Shown here: positions 1 to 8,307 of the stretch, in pieces
Numbering within the stretch: the stretch's first letter is position 1
How the letters are laid out: each line of letters opens with the position of its first letter
Assembly: GCA_903844635.1 (NCBI GenBank)
Contig: CAIMUF010000074.1
Location: 221,346-285,345 of the forward strand
Direction of reading: 5' to 3'
Origin: an uncultured Sulfuricurvum sp.
GTDB lineage: Bacteria > Campylobacterota > Campylobacteria > Campylobacterales > Sulfurimonadaceae
Length of the DNA stretch: 64,000 nt
Notes under the pieces: model-generated
Database searches by the model: none
What the model saw: the letters and a program-made list of their open reading frames with translations, nothing else
Told to the model about the DNA's origin: nothing
Translations under genes and position numbers: made by a program

Positions 1-416
1 AGCATCAAATCAATGCTGTTACGGTTGTGCTGTGAATAATAAACCTGTCGCACTACTCGAAGGATATTAGTATCATAATCGACTTGGAGCTTATCGGAAT
101 ACAGATCAGGCTTAAATTGACAAAGTTTAAAACGGGCGTTGATCTCTTTGAGCTCGTGGCGGAGGAAATAGAGAGAGCCTTGTTTATCCATCATCGAAGC
201 GACATGACGGCATAGGGCTAAATCTGTGTTACTTTGATGGCGCTTGGAGAACTTCTCGTACTCTTGTGCCTGAGTGGTTTGAATATAGGCGATGAGATCT
301 TCGGGGTAGAGAGCGAGTGATTTATTATAACCTTCACTGCTCCCCTCCACCCAGTTATGATTGGTCAAATACTCAACTATCTCGGTTTCAAAAGTGATCT
401 CTTTGTGTTTGCTCAT
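1..416 (-). CDS. hsdR: Type I restriction enzyme R subunit (HsdR), N-terminal part only
   Basis: The reading frame starts with ATG at 416 and runs off the left edge, giving about 138 residues. It begins MSKHKEITFE and contains the family-like stretches ALYPEDLIAYI, KFKLCQFKP-like (ARFKLCQFKPDL) and RVVRQVYYS, which match the N-terminal HsdR nuclease domain of type I enzymes. In the complete family this subunit is about 1000 residues, with a PD-(D/E)xK nuclease followed by a helicase motor that translocates and cuts unmodified DNA. An AGAGG Shine-Dalgarno sequence lies about 8 bases before the ATG. It is separated by 307 bp from the rest of the hsd operon, so it may have its own promoter. It is cut by the window edge, not obviously broken. 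Confidence 0.85.
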   Translation of the reverse strand, partial: MSKHKEITFETEIVEYLTNHNWVEGSSEGYNKSLALYPEDLIAYIQTTQAQEYEKFSKRHQSNTDLALCRHVASMMDKQGSLYFLRHELKEINARFKLCQFKPDLYSDKLQVDYDTNILRVVRQVYYSQHNRNSIDLM

Positions 417-723
417 CTATTTCCCTCTATACCTTGGCTAAAATGTGTCTAACCTTGTCTAATTTTTTGGATTCGTAAAAACCCATACACCTTTTTGCGA
501 AGTGCCCTTAAATACGACACTTTTATCTCTTACAGACATTGCGTATAAAATATTCATTCCTTATTTTGCATCTAAAATATCAGGGAGCTTGTCTAAAAAA
601 TTTAATACAGTAATAAGTTTTATCCACTTTTCATTCTTTTTAGTATATCATTCTCTTGCTCAACTACCATTGTGTATGTAAGAGGTGACCGCGAGTTCGC
701 TCGGTCCATAATAAGCGACCCTT
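417..723. other. Intergenic region before hsdR, with a hairpin
   Basis: This 307-bp stretch separates the last embedded gene from hsdR on the minus strand. It is AT rich. The only clear structure is a GC-rich inverted repeat at 687-706 (GACC...GGTC arms with an inner GCG/CGC) lying just downstream of the stop codon at 724. It has no long T-run, so it could be a terminator, an RNA-processing hairpin or an operator. The remainder probably holds the hsdR promoter, but no box is convincing. No ORF was recognised here. Confidence 0.45.
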
Positions 724-1323
724 TCAAAACCATTCACATCCTACCAAATCACCGTCTTTTTTATTTACATATTTTTCAAAACGTTCCTGATATTCATCTC
801 TTTTGTCATCATATGTAATATAAAAACTTGTTACCAAAAAAGAATCATTAGCCCCTAGTTTTTGAAGAATAACAACGAAATCTTTTTGATAGAGCCACAA
901 ATACAATCTTATAGGCTTTTTGTCGGTCGTCTCTTTACGATAAAAAAGTTTGATTTGAGGATCAGTATGATTTTCAATAATAAGCTTAACCCATTCCAGT
1001 CGTTCAGCTCGAGCAAAATCAGGTAAACGCTCTTTGCGTGGAACAGTTTTCTTCCCTTCTTTAACTTGGTAGGACTGCTCCCGTGAGGTTAGATGCCAAA
1101 AGCTTTTTTCTTTTCCGTCTTCTTTTTTATACGTTTGAGGGTTGATGTAGATAGTAGAATTCAAATATGTTTTGCTATCGATAAAATCCACACAAAAATA
1201 GTCATCATAAAGCACCTCAAAAAGTTCGGAAACTTCTAAATCTTCCAATGGAATAAGGCTACTAAACATCTGAGAGAGTCCATCTAAAAATATTGCATTT
1301 TTTTGCCCACGGCTTTGTTCCAT
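724..1323 (-). CDS. Unrecognised 199-aa protein in the embedded defence module
   Basis: I do not recognise this protein. It is soluble and highly charged, with no signal peptide or membrane segment. The C-terminal third has alternating hydrophobic strands ending in FLVTSFYITYDDKRDEY, which loosely resembles the last strand and helix of BECR-fold nuclease domains (LVT-x-Y followed by a basic helix). That is a weak visual resemblance only. The ATG at 1323 gives a 62-bp overlap with the DUF3800 gene. Met19 at 1269 would reduce the overlap to 8 bp, and neither start has a strong Shine-Dalgarno sequence. It is the last gene of the coupled series before hsdR and is probably co-expressed with it. 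Alternatives are an antitoxin-like or specificity partner of the DUF3800 protein. Confidence 0.6.
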   Translation of the reverse strand: MEQSRGQKNAIFLDGLSQMFSSLIPLEDLEVSELFEVLYDDYFCVDFIDSKTYLNSTIYINPQTYKKEDGKEKSFWHLTSREQSYQVKEGKKTVPRKERLPDFARAERLEWVKLIIENHTDPQIKLFYRKETTDKKPIRLYLWLYQKDFVVILQKLGANDSFLVTSFYITYDDKRDEYQERFEKYVNKKDGDLVGCEWF

Positions 1324-1963
1324 GAATATCGCCGATATTACTTCCCTCTGTTTTTATTTTGGAATCAATATGCTCCGCAATATAGGTTTTTATCTCACTG
1401 CTGTGCTTAATATCTTCCCTGTTAACATACCCAATAGCCCCGATAAAAAGGTCACACAACTGTATTAGTTGTGATTCATGCGAATGTATAATATTAAAAA
1501 GAGGTGTTCCGTAATTGGCATTTTCAAGCACTTTGGCAAGTTCACCCACCCGTTTTGATCCCAATGAATCCTTGTAGTCAAAATAGATTTTAAATTGATC
1601 GTTTTTATTGAGCAAGTCTCGCAAGGTGTAATAGTACACGACATAGTAAAATTCATCATGCGTTCGACCATATCGTTCATGATTGACTTTGGATTTGTTC
1701 ATTACAAGAGTCGCTTTAAACTGCATGAATTCTGATGTGAAAAAATAATCTATCAGTTCTTTGTAGAATTCTTTTTGTTTGGCGACGAGCTTAGTCCATT
1801 TTAATTCAGTTTGATAGTTGTGCTTATGGCGTAAGAACTTGATATGTTTATTGGCTTCTATAATCCTCGATTCTTCTATTCGGATCGCACCATTGACCAT
1901 TAAATTGGAATTGTCGGATAGTAGATGATTACTTTCATCACAAAAGATTTTATAGGCACTCAT
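1262..1963 (-). CDS. DUF3800 domain protein (RNase H-like fold predicted)
   Basis: This 233-aa protein shows the hallmarks of DUF3800: the N-terminal acidic DES at residues 9-11, ELKW at 53-56, YFDYKDS at 127-133 and the C-terminal ESQLIQLCDL at 163-172. In the family these conserved acidic residues (D9, D129/D132, D171) are placed like the metal ligands of RNase H-fold nucleases, so a nuclease role is plausible but not shown. The family is frequent in defence islands and prophages. The ATG at 1963 overlaps the stop of the upstream coiled-coil gene by 4 bp (ATGA), indicating translational coupling. The whole domain appears intact. Confidence 0.8.
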   Translation of the reverse strand: MSAYKIFCDESNHLLSDNSNLMVNGAIRIEESRIIEANKHIKFLRHKHNYQTELKWTKLVAKQKEFYKELIDYFFTSEFMQFKATLVMNKSKVNHERYGRTHDEFYYVVYYYTLRDLLNKNDQFKIYFDYKDSLGSKRVGELAKVLENANYGTPLFNIIHSHESQLIQLCDLFIGAIGYVNREDIKHSSEIKTYIAEHIDSKIKTEGSNIGDIHGTKPWAKKCNIFRWTLSDV

Positions 1964-2901
1964 TGTTTTATTCCTTTTATCATTTCAACCAGCTTTAGCC
2001 CACCGGCAGTAGTAATCTGGATTTGATTGCTTGAATTTTTAGACAAAATCTCTTGTTGTATCAAGTCGTTGAGAATATTCCTTGCAACAGCTTTTGGTAT
2101 ATTAAATTCTTTGTACATCGTATCTAAAATGTTGGCTTCGTAAGTTGTGTCATAAGAATCATGCAAATATTGTACAACTTTTGAAAATTCATTATCAGGA
2201 ATCATAGTAGCTACTGAACTATCTACTTGAACCCCTCCCACTTGGACAGTTGCATTGACTACCCCAACTGATGCCAATTGTTTTTCAAGTTCAATTACTT
2301 TTTTCTCCAATTCAGCGTATTCATCATTCTTCGCTGATAAGAATCCTTTAACTTGATTTAATTGATTTTCAAGTTGCCCATTAGTCGTTTTCATGGACTC
2401 AATCATTGTATTTGAAATATTCGCAGCTACTTTATAAGCCTCTATTTCATTTTGAAGGGGCTTAAGATCATTCTCCAATTTTATTTTATATTCTTCCTCT
2501 TTTTTTCTAAGTTTAGTTAAAACTTCATCTTTTTCTTCAGTAAGCCGAGAAACTTCTTTTCTAATTTCACGTGCTTCTTCTTGTGTTAAAGGTGTTTCAT
2601 CCTCGATTTTTTGCTTGACCCATTTGGACCATTTATTGTAAAAGAGCGTCGCATAGTAAAATCCTAGTGCAAAAGCTGGATAAATAAATACATATACCAA
2701 AGCGATGTAGAGCGGATATAAAAATTCGATGTGATATACACTGAGATGCATAAGTTTTTTTTCGAGTGTGCTGTCGCCAAAATAAACTAACAAATATTTG
2801 TGATTTAGAAGTACCCATGAGATAATATATGAACTCATAAACGGAGTATAAGCAAAATCGTAAAGCTTAGCTTTAATCGAGTCTTTTATGTCATCAAGCA
2901 T
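1960..2901 (-). CDS. Two-TM coiled-coil protein with C-terminal helical (winged-helix-like) domain
   Basis: This 313-aa protein has two hydrophobic segments (about 20-40 and 58-88), then a long heptad-rich coiled coil (about 105-212). After a short valine-rich linker comes a C-terminal module (about 235-313) with the pattern of a small winged-helix domain: helices around YKEFNIPKAVARNILNDLI and a final turn ITTAGGLKLVEMI. It would sit in the inner membrane with the coiled coil and C-terminal domain in the cytoplasm. It lies 13 bp downstream of the KAP NTPase and overlaps the DUF3800 gene by 4 bp. A membrane anchor or sensor next to a KAP NTPase fits the known membrane association of KAP proteins. 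I do not recognise the family by name. Confidence 0.65.
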   Translation of the reverse strand: MLDDIKDSIKAKLYDFAYTPFMSSYIISWVLLNHKYLLVYFGDSTLEKKLMHLSVYHIEFLYPLYIALVYVFIYPAFALGFYYATLFYNKWSKWVKQKIEDETPLTQEEAREIRKEVSRLTEEKDEVLTKLRKKEEEYKIKLENDLKPLQNEIEAYKVAANISNTMIESMKTTNGQLENQLNQVKGFLSAKNDEYAELEKKVIELEKQLASVGVVNATVQVGGVQVDSSVATMIPDNEFSKVVQYLHDSYDTTYEANILDTMYKEFNIPKAVARNILNDLIQQEILSKNSSNQIQITTAGGLKLVEMIKGIKQ

Positions 2902-2914
2902 TCTTCATCCTCTT

Positions 2915-4249
2915 TTAGCTCATTTCCATCTGTAAATCAATTTCTTTATTCAACGCTTCAAATATTTGATCTATACCAATATCATATTGCCCTAAATGTC
3001 CAGCATAATTTTTAAATTTATCTGTTACTTTATCAAAGCCTTCAATATGACCTTTGTGCCACTCTGACAGAGCATTTAAGTAGTAATCTCCAGTAGGGTT
3101 ATGAATCAATCGAGCATTTATTGAATCAATTCGTTCTTTTGCAATTCGGTGTGCGGTTGGATCGTTTGCCAATATTCGTACAAAAAGGGCAGAATCTGAG
3201 ACTTTTAAAGCAGTCACATATGCTAGTAGATGGTCTGATATATTATGAGGATATGCAAATGCATATAGAGCGATACAACGTTCAATGTCTCTCAAAGAAA
3301 GATTGAGAACGGGAGCAAGTAGTGAGATTCCCTGGACAAAACTTTCTATTTGACTACCGGCATCAAATTTATAGTTCTTGGCGACATTCTGAACAAAACG
3401 TTTTGTACGCTCATAACGTAAAGTTTCACCAACTTGTTCCTTTGGTAGTTTAAAGAAAAAATTGACAAACTTACTCAAATACAATGCAGCATCGGTTTCA
3501 GCTCCATATACTCCTTTGACAGCTTTTTCGAGCTGATTTCGATTGAGCAATAATACGAAGACAATATTCGGCACATCAAAAAAATGTTTTATTCGTTCGA
3601 TTAACTCTACTGCAAATGTTGGTTTGCAGCGGTCAAGTTCGTCGATAAAAATGACAACGGGTCTATCTGGATCAGAATTGGCGAACTGGGTCAATTGCGC
3701 TTTGAACTCTTGCATAAGCACTTTATCACCAGCATGCTTTGTAAGCCTGTCTTTGATCCATACGCTACTGGTGTCAGCACTATCATCAACGGCACTCTCT
3801 AAAATATCATTTGCTTTATCGGAAAGATTGCTTGTACCAAGAGCCCAATGACCAATAGCATTAACAAGTATCTTAGTTCCTAATGGCAAAAGAGCTTTTG
3901 CAATATTCGCCGCTGTTTCAGTCAGTTTAGGAGCAAGATCATTTTCACCGATAACTTCCAATATCTCAGCACTAAGAAGCATAAATGGATCTTCAATATA
4001 GTCTTGCTCGAATGCATCGATATAAATCACACTGTGTGCTTCGTTTTTGAGATGCTCAGCCCAATTACGACCAAACCAGGTTTTTCCTTCTCCCCATGAA
4101 GCATCGATGGCGAGTACGGCACCAGCTTGTAACCGATAGAGGTAAGTGGTCAAATGTACTGCCAGCTGTTTTCTATTTAGTAAATCCCCTTGAAAAGGTT
4201 GCTCACCAACGATTGGAAGACGTGGTAATGCTAAAATTGGATCACTCAT
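2915..4249 (-). CDS. KAP-family P-loop NTPase
   Basis: This 444-aa STAND-like NTPase has a Walker A GEGKT at residues 53-57 (in DASWGEGKTW) and a Walker B with the KAP signature IFIDELDRCKP at 200-210. Both are intact, so it should bind and hydrolyse nucleotide. Between them is a region with a moderately hydrophobic stretch (about 121-140) where many KAP proteins carry membrane segments; here it is too weak to call TM. KAP NTPases are known in anti-phage systems such as Tmn and Qat (QatA). The ATG at 4249 overlaps the hsdS stop by 4 bp, so it is translated with the type I RM genes. The next gene encodes a membrane coiled-coil protein that may be its anchor. Confidence 0.88.
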   Translation of the reverse strand: MSDPILALPRLPIVGEQPFQGDLLNRKQLAVHLTTYLYRLQAGAVLAIDASWGEGKTWFGRNWAEHLKNEAHSVIYIDAFEQDYIEDPFMLLSAEILEVIGENDLAPKLTETAANIAKALLPLGTKILVNAIGHWALGTSNLSDKANDILESAVDDSADTSSVWIKDRLTKHAGDKVLMQEFKAQLTQFANSDPDRPVVIFIDELDRCKPTFAVELIERIKHFFDVPNIVFVLLLNRNQLEKAVKGVYGAETDAALYLSKFVNFFFKLPKEQVGETLRYERTKRFVQNVAKNYKFDAGSQIESFVQGISLLAPVLNLSLRDIERCIALYAFAYPHNISDHLLAYVTALKVSDSALFVRILANDPTAHRIAKERIDSINARLIHNPTGDYYLNALSEWHKGHIEGFDKVTDKFKNYAGHLGQYDIGIDQIFEALNKEIDLQMEMS

Positions 4250-5508
4250 GCTTCCCTTCTCACATCAATCTTCCCTGTAACCGCTGCAGAGATCAAAGCC
4301 GTGCGCCGTTCTTTCATCAATTCTATCGTTTGACGGGCTTTGGCAATGAGGGTATCAATTTTAGCGGTTTGGGTGTCGATATAACCTGTGATAGCGATTT
4401 GCTCTAGGAGTGGAGGTAAAGCAATTTGAATGTTAGCAATTTGTTCAAAATTCAATCCTTCTCTAGCAGCACCATTTTGAAAAGCATCTATTTGAGTTTT
4501 TGCAGTAGCTGATTTCATTACCAGTGCAATGTAAGGTCTCATTTCTATTGAGCTTATTCGAATGATACAGACATGCTGATTTACATTTGCTACATCAAAA
4601 TCATATGGCACTAACGTAGTTCTACCAATTGAGGCACCCGTAACATTCAAAAGTATATCGCCAGCTTTTACTCTAGTATTTGCCATCTCTTCATCTATTT
4701 CTTTTGAAATAAATACTACATCGTCAAGTCGTAAACCTTCATCATAAACATTTTGACTTCGAATAAAAACAATCCCTTCATCAGCATATACTTCACTTCC
4801 GCCTCTAGGTGTTTTTCCACTTCCGATTTTACTAGATAAAAAGCCTATTTTACTTATTTCCCAGTGCTCAGGCACTTCCCCCAACCACTCAACCCCACTA
4901 TCTTTCAAAGTCACATCAGGATCAATCCCTTTGGTAACGGCATGAGAAATCATAGCAGAGCGTTTTTCCCCCAACAGCTCGATCATTCGCTGTTGTTTAG
5001 CGATGAGGGTATCGATTTTGGCGGTTTGAATGTCGAGGAAGTTGGCGATGGCGGTTTGTTCTTCGTATGACGGGGTTGCGAAATCAATATTGTGCAAATT
5101 CTCTTGGGTCATACTTGGTACTGCTGATCCATATTGATAGTAATCAAACTTAATTGTCAGGCAAGAATAATAGAGAAACTTTGGGAATGTAGTTTTAGCA
5201 ATATCAGTGTAGTACATAGTATCTACAGTCCAAAACGGCTCAATAATGAAAAGAGGTTTATCGATAGTTCCCTTACGTCCCAGCAATACTGATGGCTTAT
5301 CATAGAGATATTCATTAGCTCTGCCAAATTCTCCACCTGAGCCATAAACTGGATACTGTCCATTATCTGACAAAACCTTTTTTTGGTCTTGCCCATTTTT
5401 TATTCGTGCATGATATTTGAGTCTTTTAGGTAGCCAATCTTTTGGCACTTCTCCCAACCATTCAACACCACTGTCTTTGTAACTCGGATAAGGTTGGTAA
5501 CGGCTCAT
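4246..5508 (-). CDS. hsdS: Type I restriction-modification specificity subunit (HsdS)
   Basis: This 420-aa protein has the two-fold arrangement of type I specificity subunits. The element DSGVEWLGEVP occurs near residue 11 and again near 206, each opening a target-recognition domain. The helical spacer TAKIDTLIA with following QQRMIELL or ARQTIELM occurs after each one, followed by an ISHAVTKG or ISAAVTGK motif. The two recognition domains would read the two halves of a bipartite DNA site, and the coiled spacers set their distance. It overlaps the DUF1016 gene and the KAP gene by 4 bp each. Length is normal for the family and no frameshift is visible. Confidence 0.93.
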   Translation of the reverse strand: MSRYQPYPSYKDSGVEWLGEVPKDWLPKRLKYHARIKNGQDQKKVLSDNGQYPVYGSGGEFGRANEYLYDKPSVLLGRKGTIDKPLFIIEPFWTVDTMYYTDIAKTTFPKFLYYSCLTIKFDYYQYGSAVPSMTQENLHNIDFATPSYEEQTAIANFLDIQTAKIDTLIAKQQRMIELLGEKRSAMISHAVTKGIDPDVTLKDSGVEWLGEVPEHWEISKIGFLSSKIGSGKTPRGGSEVYADEGIVFIRSQNVYDEGLRLDDVVFISKEIDEEMANTRVKAGDILLNVTGASIGRTTLVPYDFDVANVNQHVCIIRISSIEMRPYIALVMKSATAKTQIDAFQNGAAREGLNFEQIANIQIALPPLLEQIAITGYIDTQTAKIDTLIAKARQTIELMKERRTALISAAVTGKIDVRREA

Positions 5509-6506
5509 GCTTCCTCCCTAGAGCTGTCATACAAAAGCTCATGGAGTTTGGCACGAATGAGTTTTTTATCGGGGAGCTGTGTCTCATAGTGTGCGACTAG
5601 TGTCGGAGAGATATTGCGACTCAGGGCGTATTCTACGACTTCATCATCTTTGTCCCTGCAAATGAGCACCCCAATACTTGGGTTCTCATGCGTTTTTTTG
5701 ACATCACGATCCAGTGCTTCGAGATAAAAATTGAGTTGCCCTAAGTGTTCGGGTTCAAACTTGCCGATCTTGAGCTCAAACGCCACCAAAGCTGCCAGCT
5801 CTCGATGAAAGAAAAGCAAATCGATGTAAAAGTCACGGTTACCCACCTGCAAGCGATACTCTTCCCCCACAAAGATAAAATCTCCCCCAAGTTCGAGGAT
5901 AAATTGCTTCATCTGGGCTATGAGTGATTTTTGGAGAGTGGATTCACTATGTTTTTGTGGAAGTCCCAAAAACTCTAAAACATAACTGTCTTTGAAGGTG
6001 TTTTCGATGTTTGGATGTATTTCTCTCAGCACTGCCGAGAGTTTTGTATTGCCTATCATGGTGCGCTCAAAGAATGAAGCATCGATTTGCCGATCCAGTT
6101 CTCTTGACGAGTATCGCTCTTTGGTCGCCAATAGTAGATAAAACTCTCGTTCTTCAGATGTTTTACAGCGTGAAAAGATAATGGTGTTATTCGTCCATGT
6201 CAATTCTCTCACCAGTGGCGAGAGTTTTTCATCTCCACTATAGGTCTCATAAAACTGCTTCATTCTCCAGAGGTTTTTATCACTAAAGCCTTTTAACTCA
6301 GGTTCTGTTTGAGCGATAAAAGTTGCCAACTCTTTGACTACCCCTTTGCCCCAAGATGCGTTTTGAACCTTTTGGCTGATGGTCTGACCAATGTTCCAGT
6401 AGAGTTCTATAAGCGATGAATTGATGGTGGCATAGATTTTTTGTTTCGATGTTTTAATATGCTCTAAGATCGGAGAAAAGTCTTGATGAGAGGGTTTTAT
6501 ATTCAC
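5505..6506 (-). CDS. DUF1016 (YhcG-type) PD-(D/E)xK nuclease
   Basis: This 333-aa protein has the N-terminal YhcG domain (about 10-165, with [17 protein letters not shown] and [13 protein letters not shown]) and a C-terminal PD-(D/E)xK nuclease domain. The catalytic pattern is visible as [12 protein letters not shown] followed by AFELKIGKF, giving D229 and E244-x-K246. Such proteins are commonly found inside hsd operons. Their role there is not settled, but a nuclease working with the type I system is the usual inference. It is coupled to hsdM (ATGA overlap at 6503-6506) and to hsdS (overlap at 5505-5508). All key residues are present. Confidence 0.9.
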   Translation of the reverse strand: MNIKPSHQDFSPILEHIKTSKQKIYATINSSLIELYWNIGQTISQKVQNASWGKGVVKELATFIAQTEPELKGFSDKNLWRMKQFYETYSGDEKLSPLVRELTWTNNTIIFSRCKTSEEREFYLLLATKERYSSRELDRQIDASFFERTMIGNTKLSAVLREIHPNIENTFKDSYVLEFLGLPQKHSESTLQKSLIAQMKQFILELGGDFIFVGEEYRLQVGNRDFYIDLLFFHRELAALVAFELKIGKFEPEHLGQLNFYLEALDRDVKKTHENPSIGVLICRDKDDEVVEYALSRNISPTLVAHYETQLPDKKLIRAKLHELLYDSSREEA

Positions 6507-8242
6507 GAATGTACCTCATTGAGCAGATCAAGAATCTCTTTGGTAATACCGTCAAGTTCCGTATCGATTTCATGCAGGCTTCGTGGCGGTGTGTATTCGT
6601 AGAAATGGCGGTTAAATGGAATCTCGTAGCCCACGATACCGATCTTCCCATCTTTGGGATCGATATGTTTTTTATCCTCACTGATCCATGCGTCGGGAAC
6701 ATGAGGGAGAACTTCACGTTTGAAATACGTTTGGATATTTTCAGACAGTGGAATGTTTTCGTTATCACGCAGTGAAGTATCTGGCTTAGGTTTCCCTTTT
6801 GTCATCACAACTTTACCCTCTTCGATTACGGGACGTTCGACGGTGATGCGACGGTATCCGAAATCAGTGGTATCAAAAATCTTGCACACTTTACTCTCTT
6901 CGAATGCACCGTAAATACGGGTAATCTCATCGATAGCAGGCTCTTTGAGTTCTTTACGCTTGCTTCCCAGTGATTTACGCATACTCTCACCCATCCCTGT
7001 AGCATTGACGAGTTGGACTTTGCCTTTGCGTTCAGGGGCTTTGTGATTTGAAAGTATCCAGATATAGGTGGAAATACCGGTATTGAAAAACATATCGGTA
7101 GGCATCGCTACGATACCCTCTAGTAGATCATTTTCCAAGATATAACGGCGAATTTCACTCTCACCGCTTCCTGCACCGCCGGTAAAGAGGGGCGAACCGT
7201 TGAGAATGATCCCGATGCGGCTACCACCCTCTGATTTAGGACGCATTTTTGAGATGAGATGAAGCAAGAAGAGCAAACTTCCATCACTCACACGAGGTAA
7301 TCCAGGACCAAAACGTCCGCCGAAACCTTTTTCTAACTGCTCCTTTTTAACTTCTTTTTCAACTTTTTTCCACTCAACACCAAACGGGGGATTGGAGAGC
7401 ATATAGTCGAACTTCTTATCATAGAGCTGATCGTCGCTCAGAGTATTACCGTATTTGATATTGGCGACATCCTGACCCTTTATGAGCATATCCGCTTTAC
7501 ATATAGCATACGATTCAGGATTTAATTCTTGACCAAACGTCACCAGTTTTGCTTTTGGATTCATCTCATAAACGTATTCACTCCCGGAGGAGAGAAATCC
7601 TCCAGTACCAGCTGTAGGATCGTAGAGACTGCGAACAATCCCAGCTTTGGTCAATACAGAATCATCACCGATAAAGATGAGTGACGTAGTGAGACGCACA
7701 ATGTCACGAGGGGTGAAATGCTCTCCTGCGGTTTCGTTAGAAGCTTCGGCAAATCGGCGAATGAGTTCCTCAAACACCAATCCCATCTGATGATTGCTGA
7801 TAGCGTCAGGATGGAGATCAACGGTTGCGAATTTCTCTACAGTCTTATAGAGGAGGTTTGATTCATCCAAATAGGCTAACTGCTCGGTAAATTTATACCG
7901 CTCAAAAATCTCACGGGCATTAGGGCTGAAATCGGTTATAAGAGTTTCGAGATTGTGACAAAGATTCGCAGGATCTGCCAAAAGAGTAGATAGGGTAAAA
8001 CGGGAAATATTATAAAAACTTTGCCCCGCTTTTTTGGTGAGGAATACATCGAGAGCGATTCCGAGATCTTTACGAGCTTGATATTCAGCGAGGACATCCG
8101 CGCGTGTTGGTTCGAGCACACATTCCAGACGGCGCAAAAGCGTAAAAGGCAAGATAACCTTGCCATAATCAGATTGCTTGTAGTCACCTCGAAGGAGGTC
8201 GGCAACTGACCAGATAAACGCCGCTGTAGAAGAAAAACTCAT
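6503..8242 (-). CDS. hsdM: Type I restriction-modification DNA methyltransferase subunit (HsdM)
   Basis: This 579-aa N6-adenine methyltransferase has an N-terminal helical HsdM domain, the SAM-binding motif DPTAGTGGF at residues 208-216 and the catalytic NPPF at 284-287. [10 protein letters not shown] (175-184) is the family's usual lead-in to the methyltransferase core. It would form the M2S complex with HsdS that methylates host sites and protects them from HsdR. The start at 8242 has an AAGG ribosome-binding site. It is the first gene of the minus-strand operon, 65 bp from the end of the integrase gene. Confidence 0.95.
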   Translation of the reverse strand: MSFSSTAAFIWSVADLLRGDYKQSDYGKVILPFTLLRRLECVLEPTRADVLAEYQARKDLGIALDVFLTKKAGQSFYNISRFTLSTLLADPANLCHNLETLITDFSPNAREIFERYKFTEQLAYLDESNLLYKTVEKFATVDLHPDAISNHQMGLVFEELIRRFAEASNETAGEHFTPRDIVRLTTSLIFIGDDSVLTKAGIVRSLYDPTAGTGGFLSSGSEYVYEMNPKAKLVTFGQELNPESYAICKADMLIKGQDVANIKYGNTLSDDQLYDKKFDYMLSNPPFGVEWKKVEKEVKKEQLEKGFGGRFGPGLPRVSDGSLLFLLHLISKMRPKSEGGSRIGIILNGSPLFTGGAGSGESEIRRYILENDLLEGIVAMPTDMFFNTGISTYIWILSNHKAPERKGKVQLVNATGMGESMRKSLGSKRKELKEPAIDEITRIYGAFEESKVCKIFDTTDFGYRRITVERPVIEEGKVVMTKGKPKPDTSLRDNENIPLSENIQTYFKREVLPHVPDAWISEDKKHIDPKDGKIGIVGYEIPFNRHFYEYTPPRSLHEIDTELDGITKEILDLLNEVHS

Positions 8243-8307
8243 TAATAATCAACCTTGATGCTTTTTGTTAAATGATTATACATTAAGAGGCTGAAAGAAG
8301 CTAAAAA

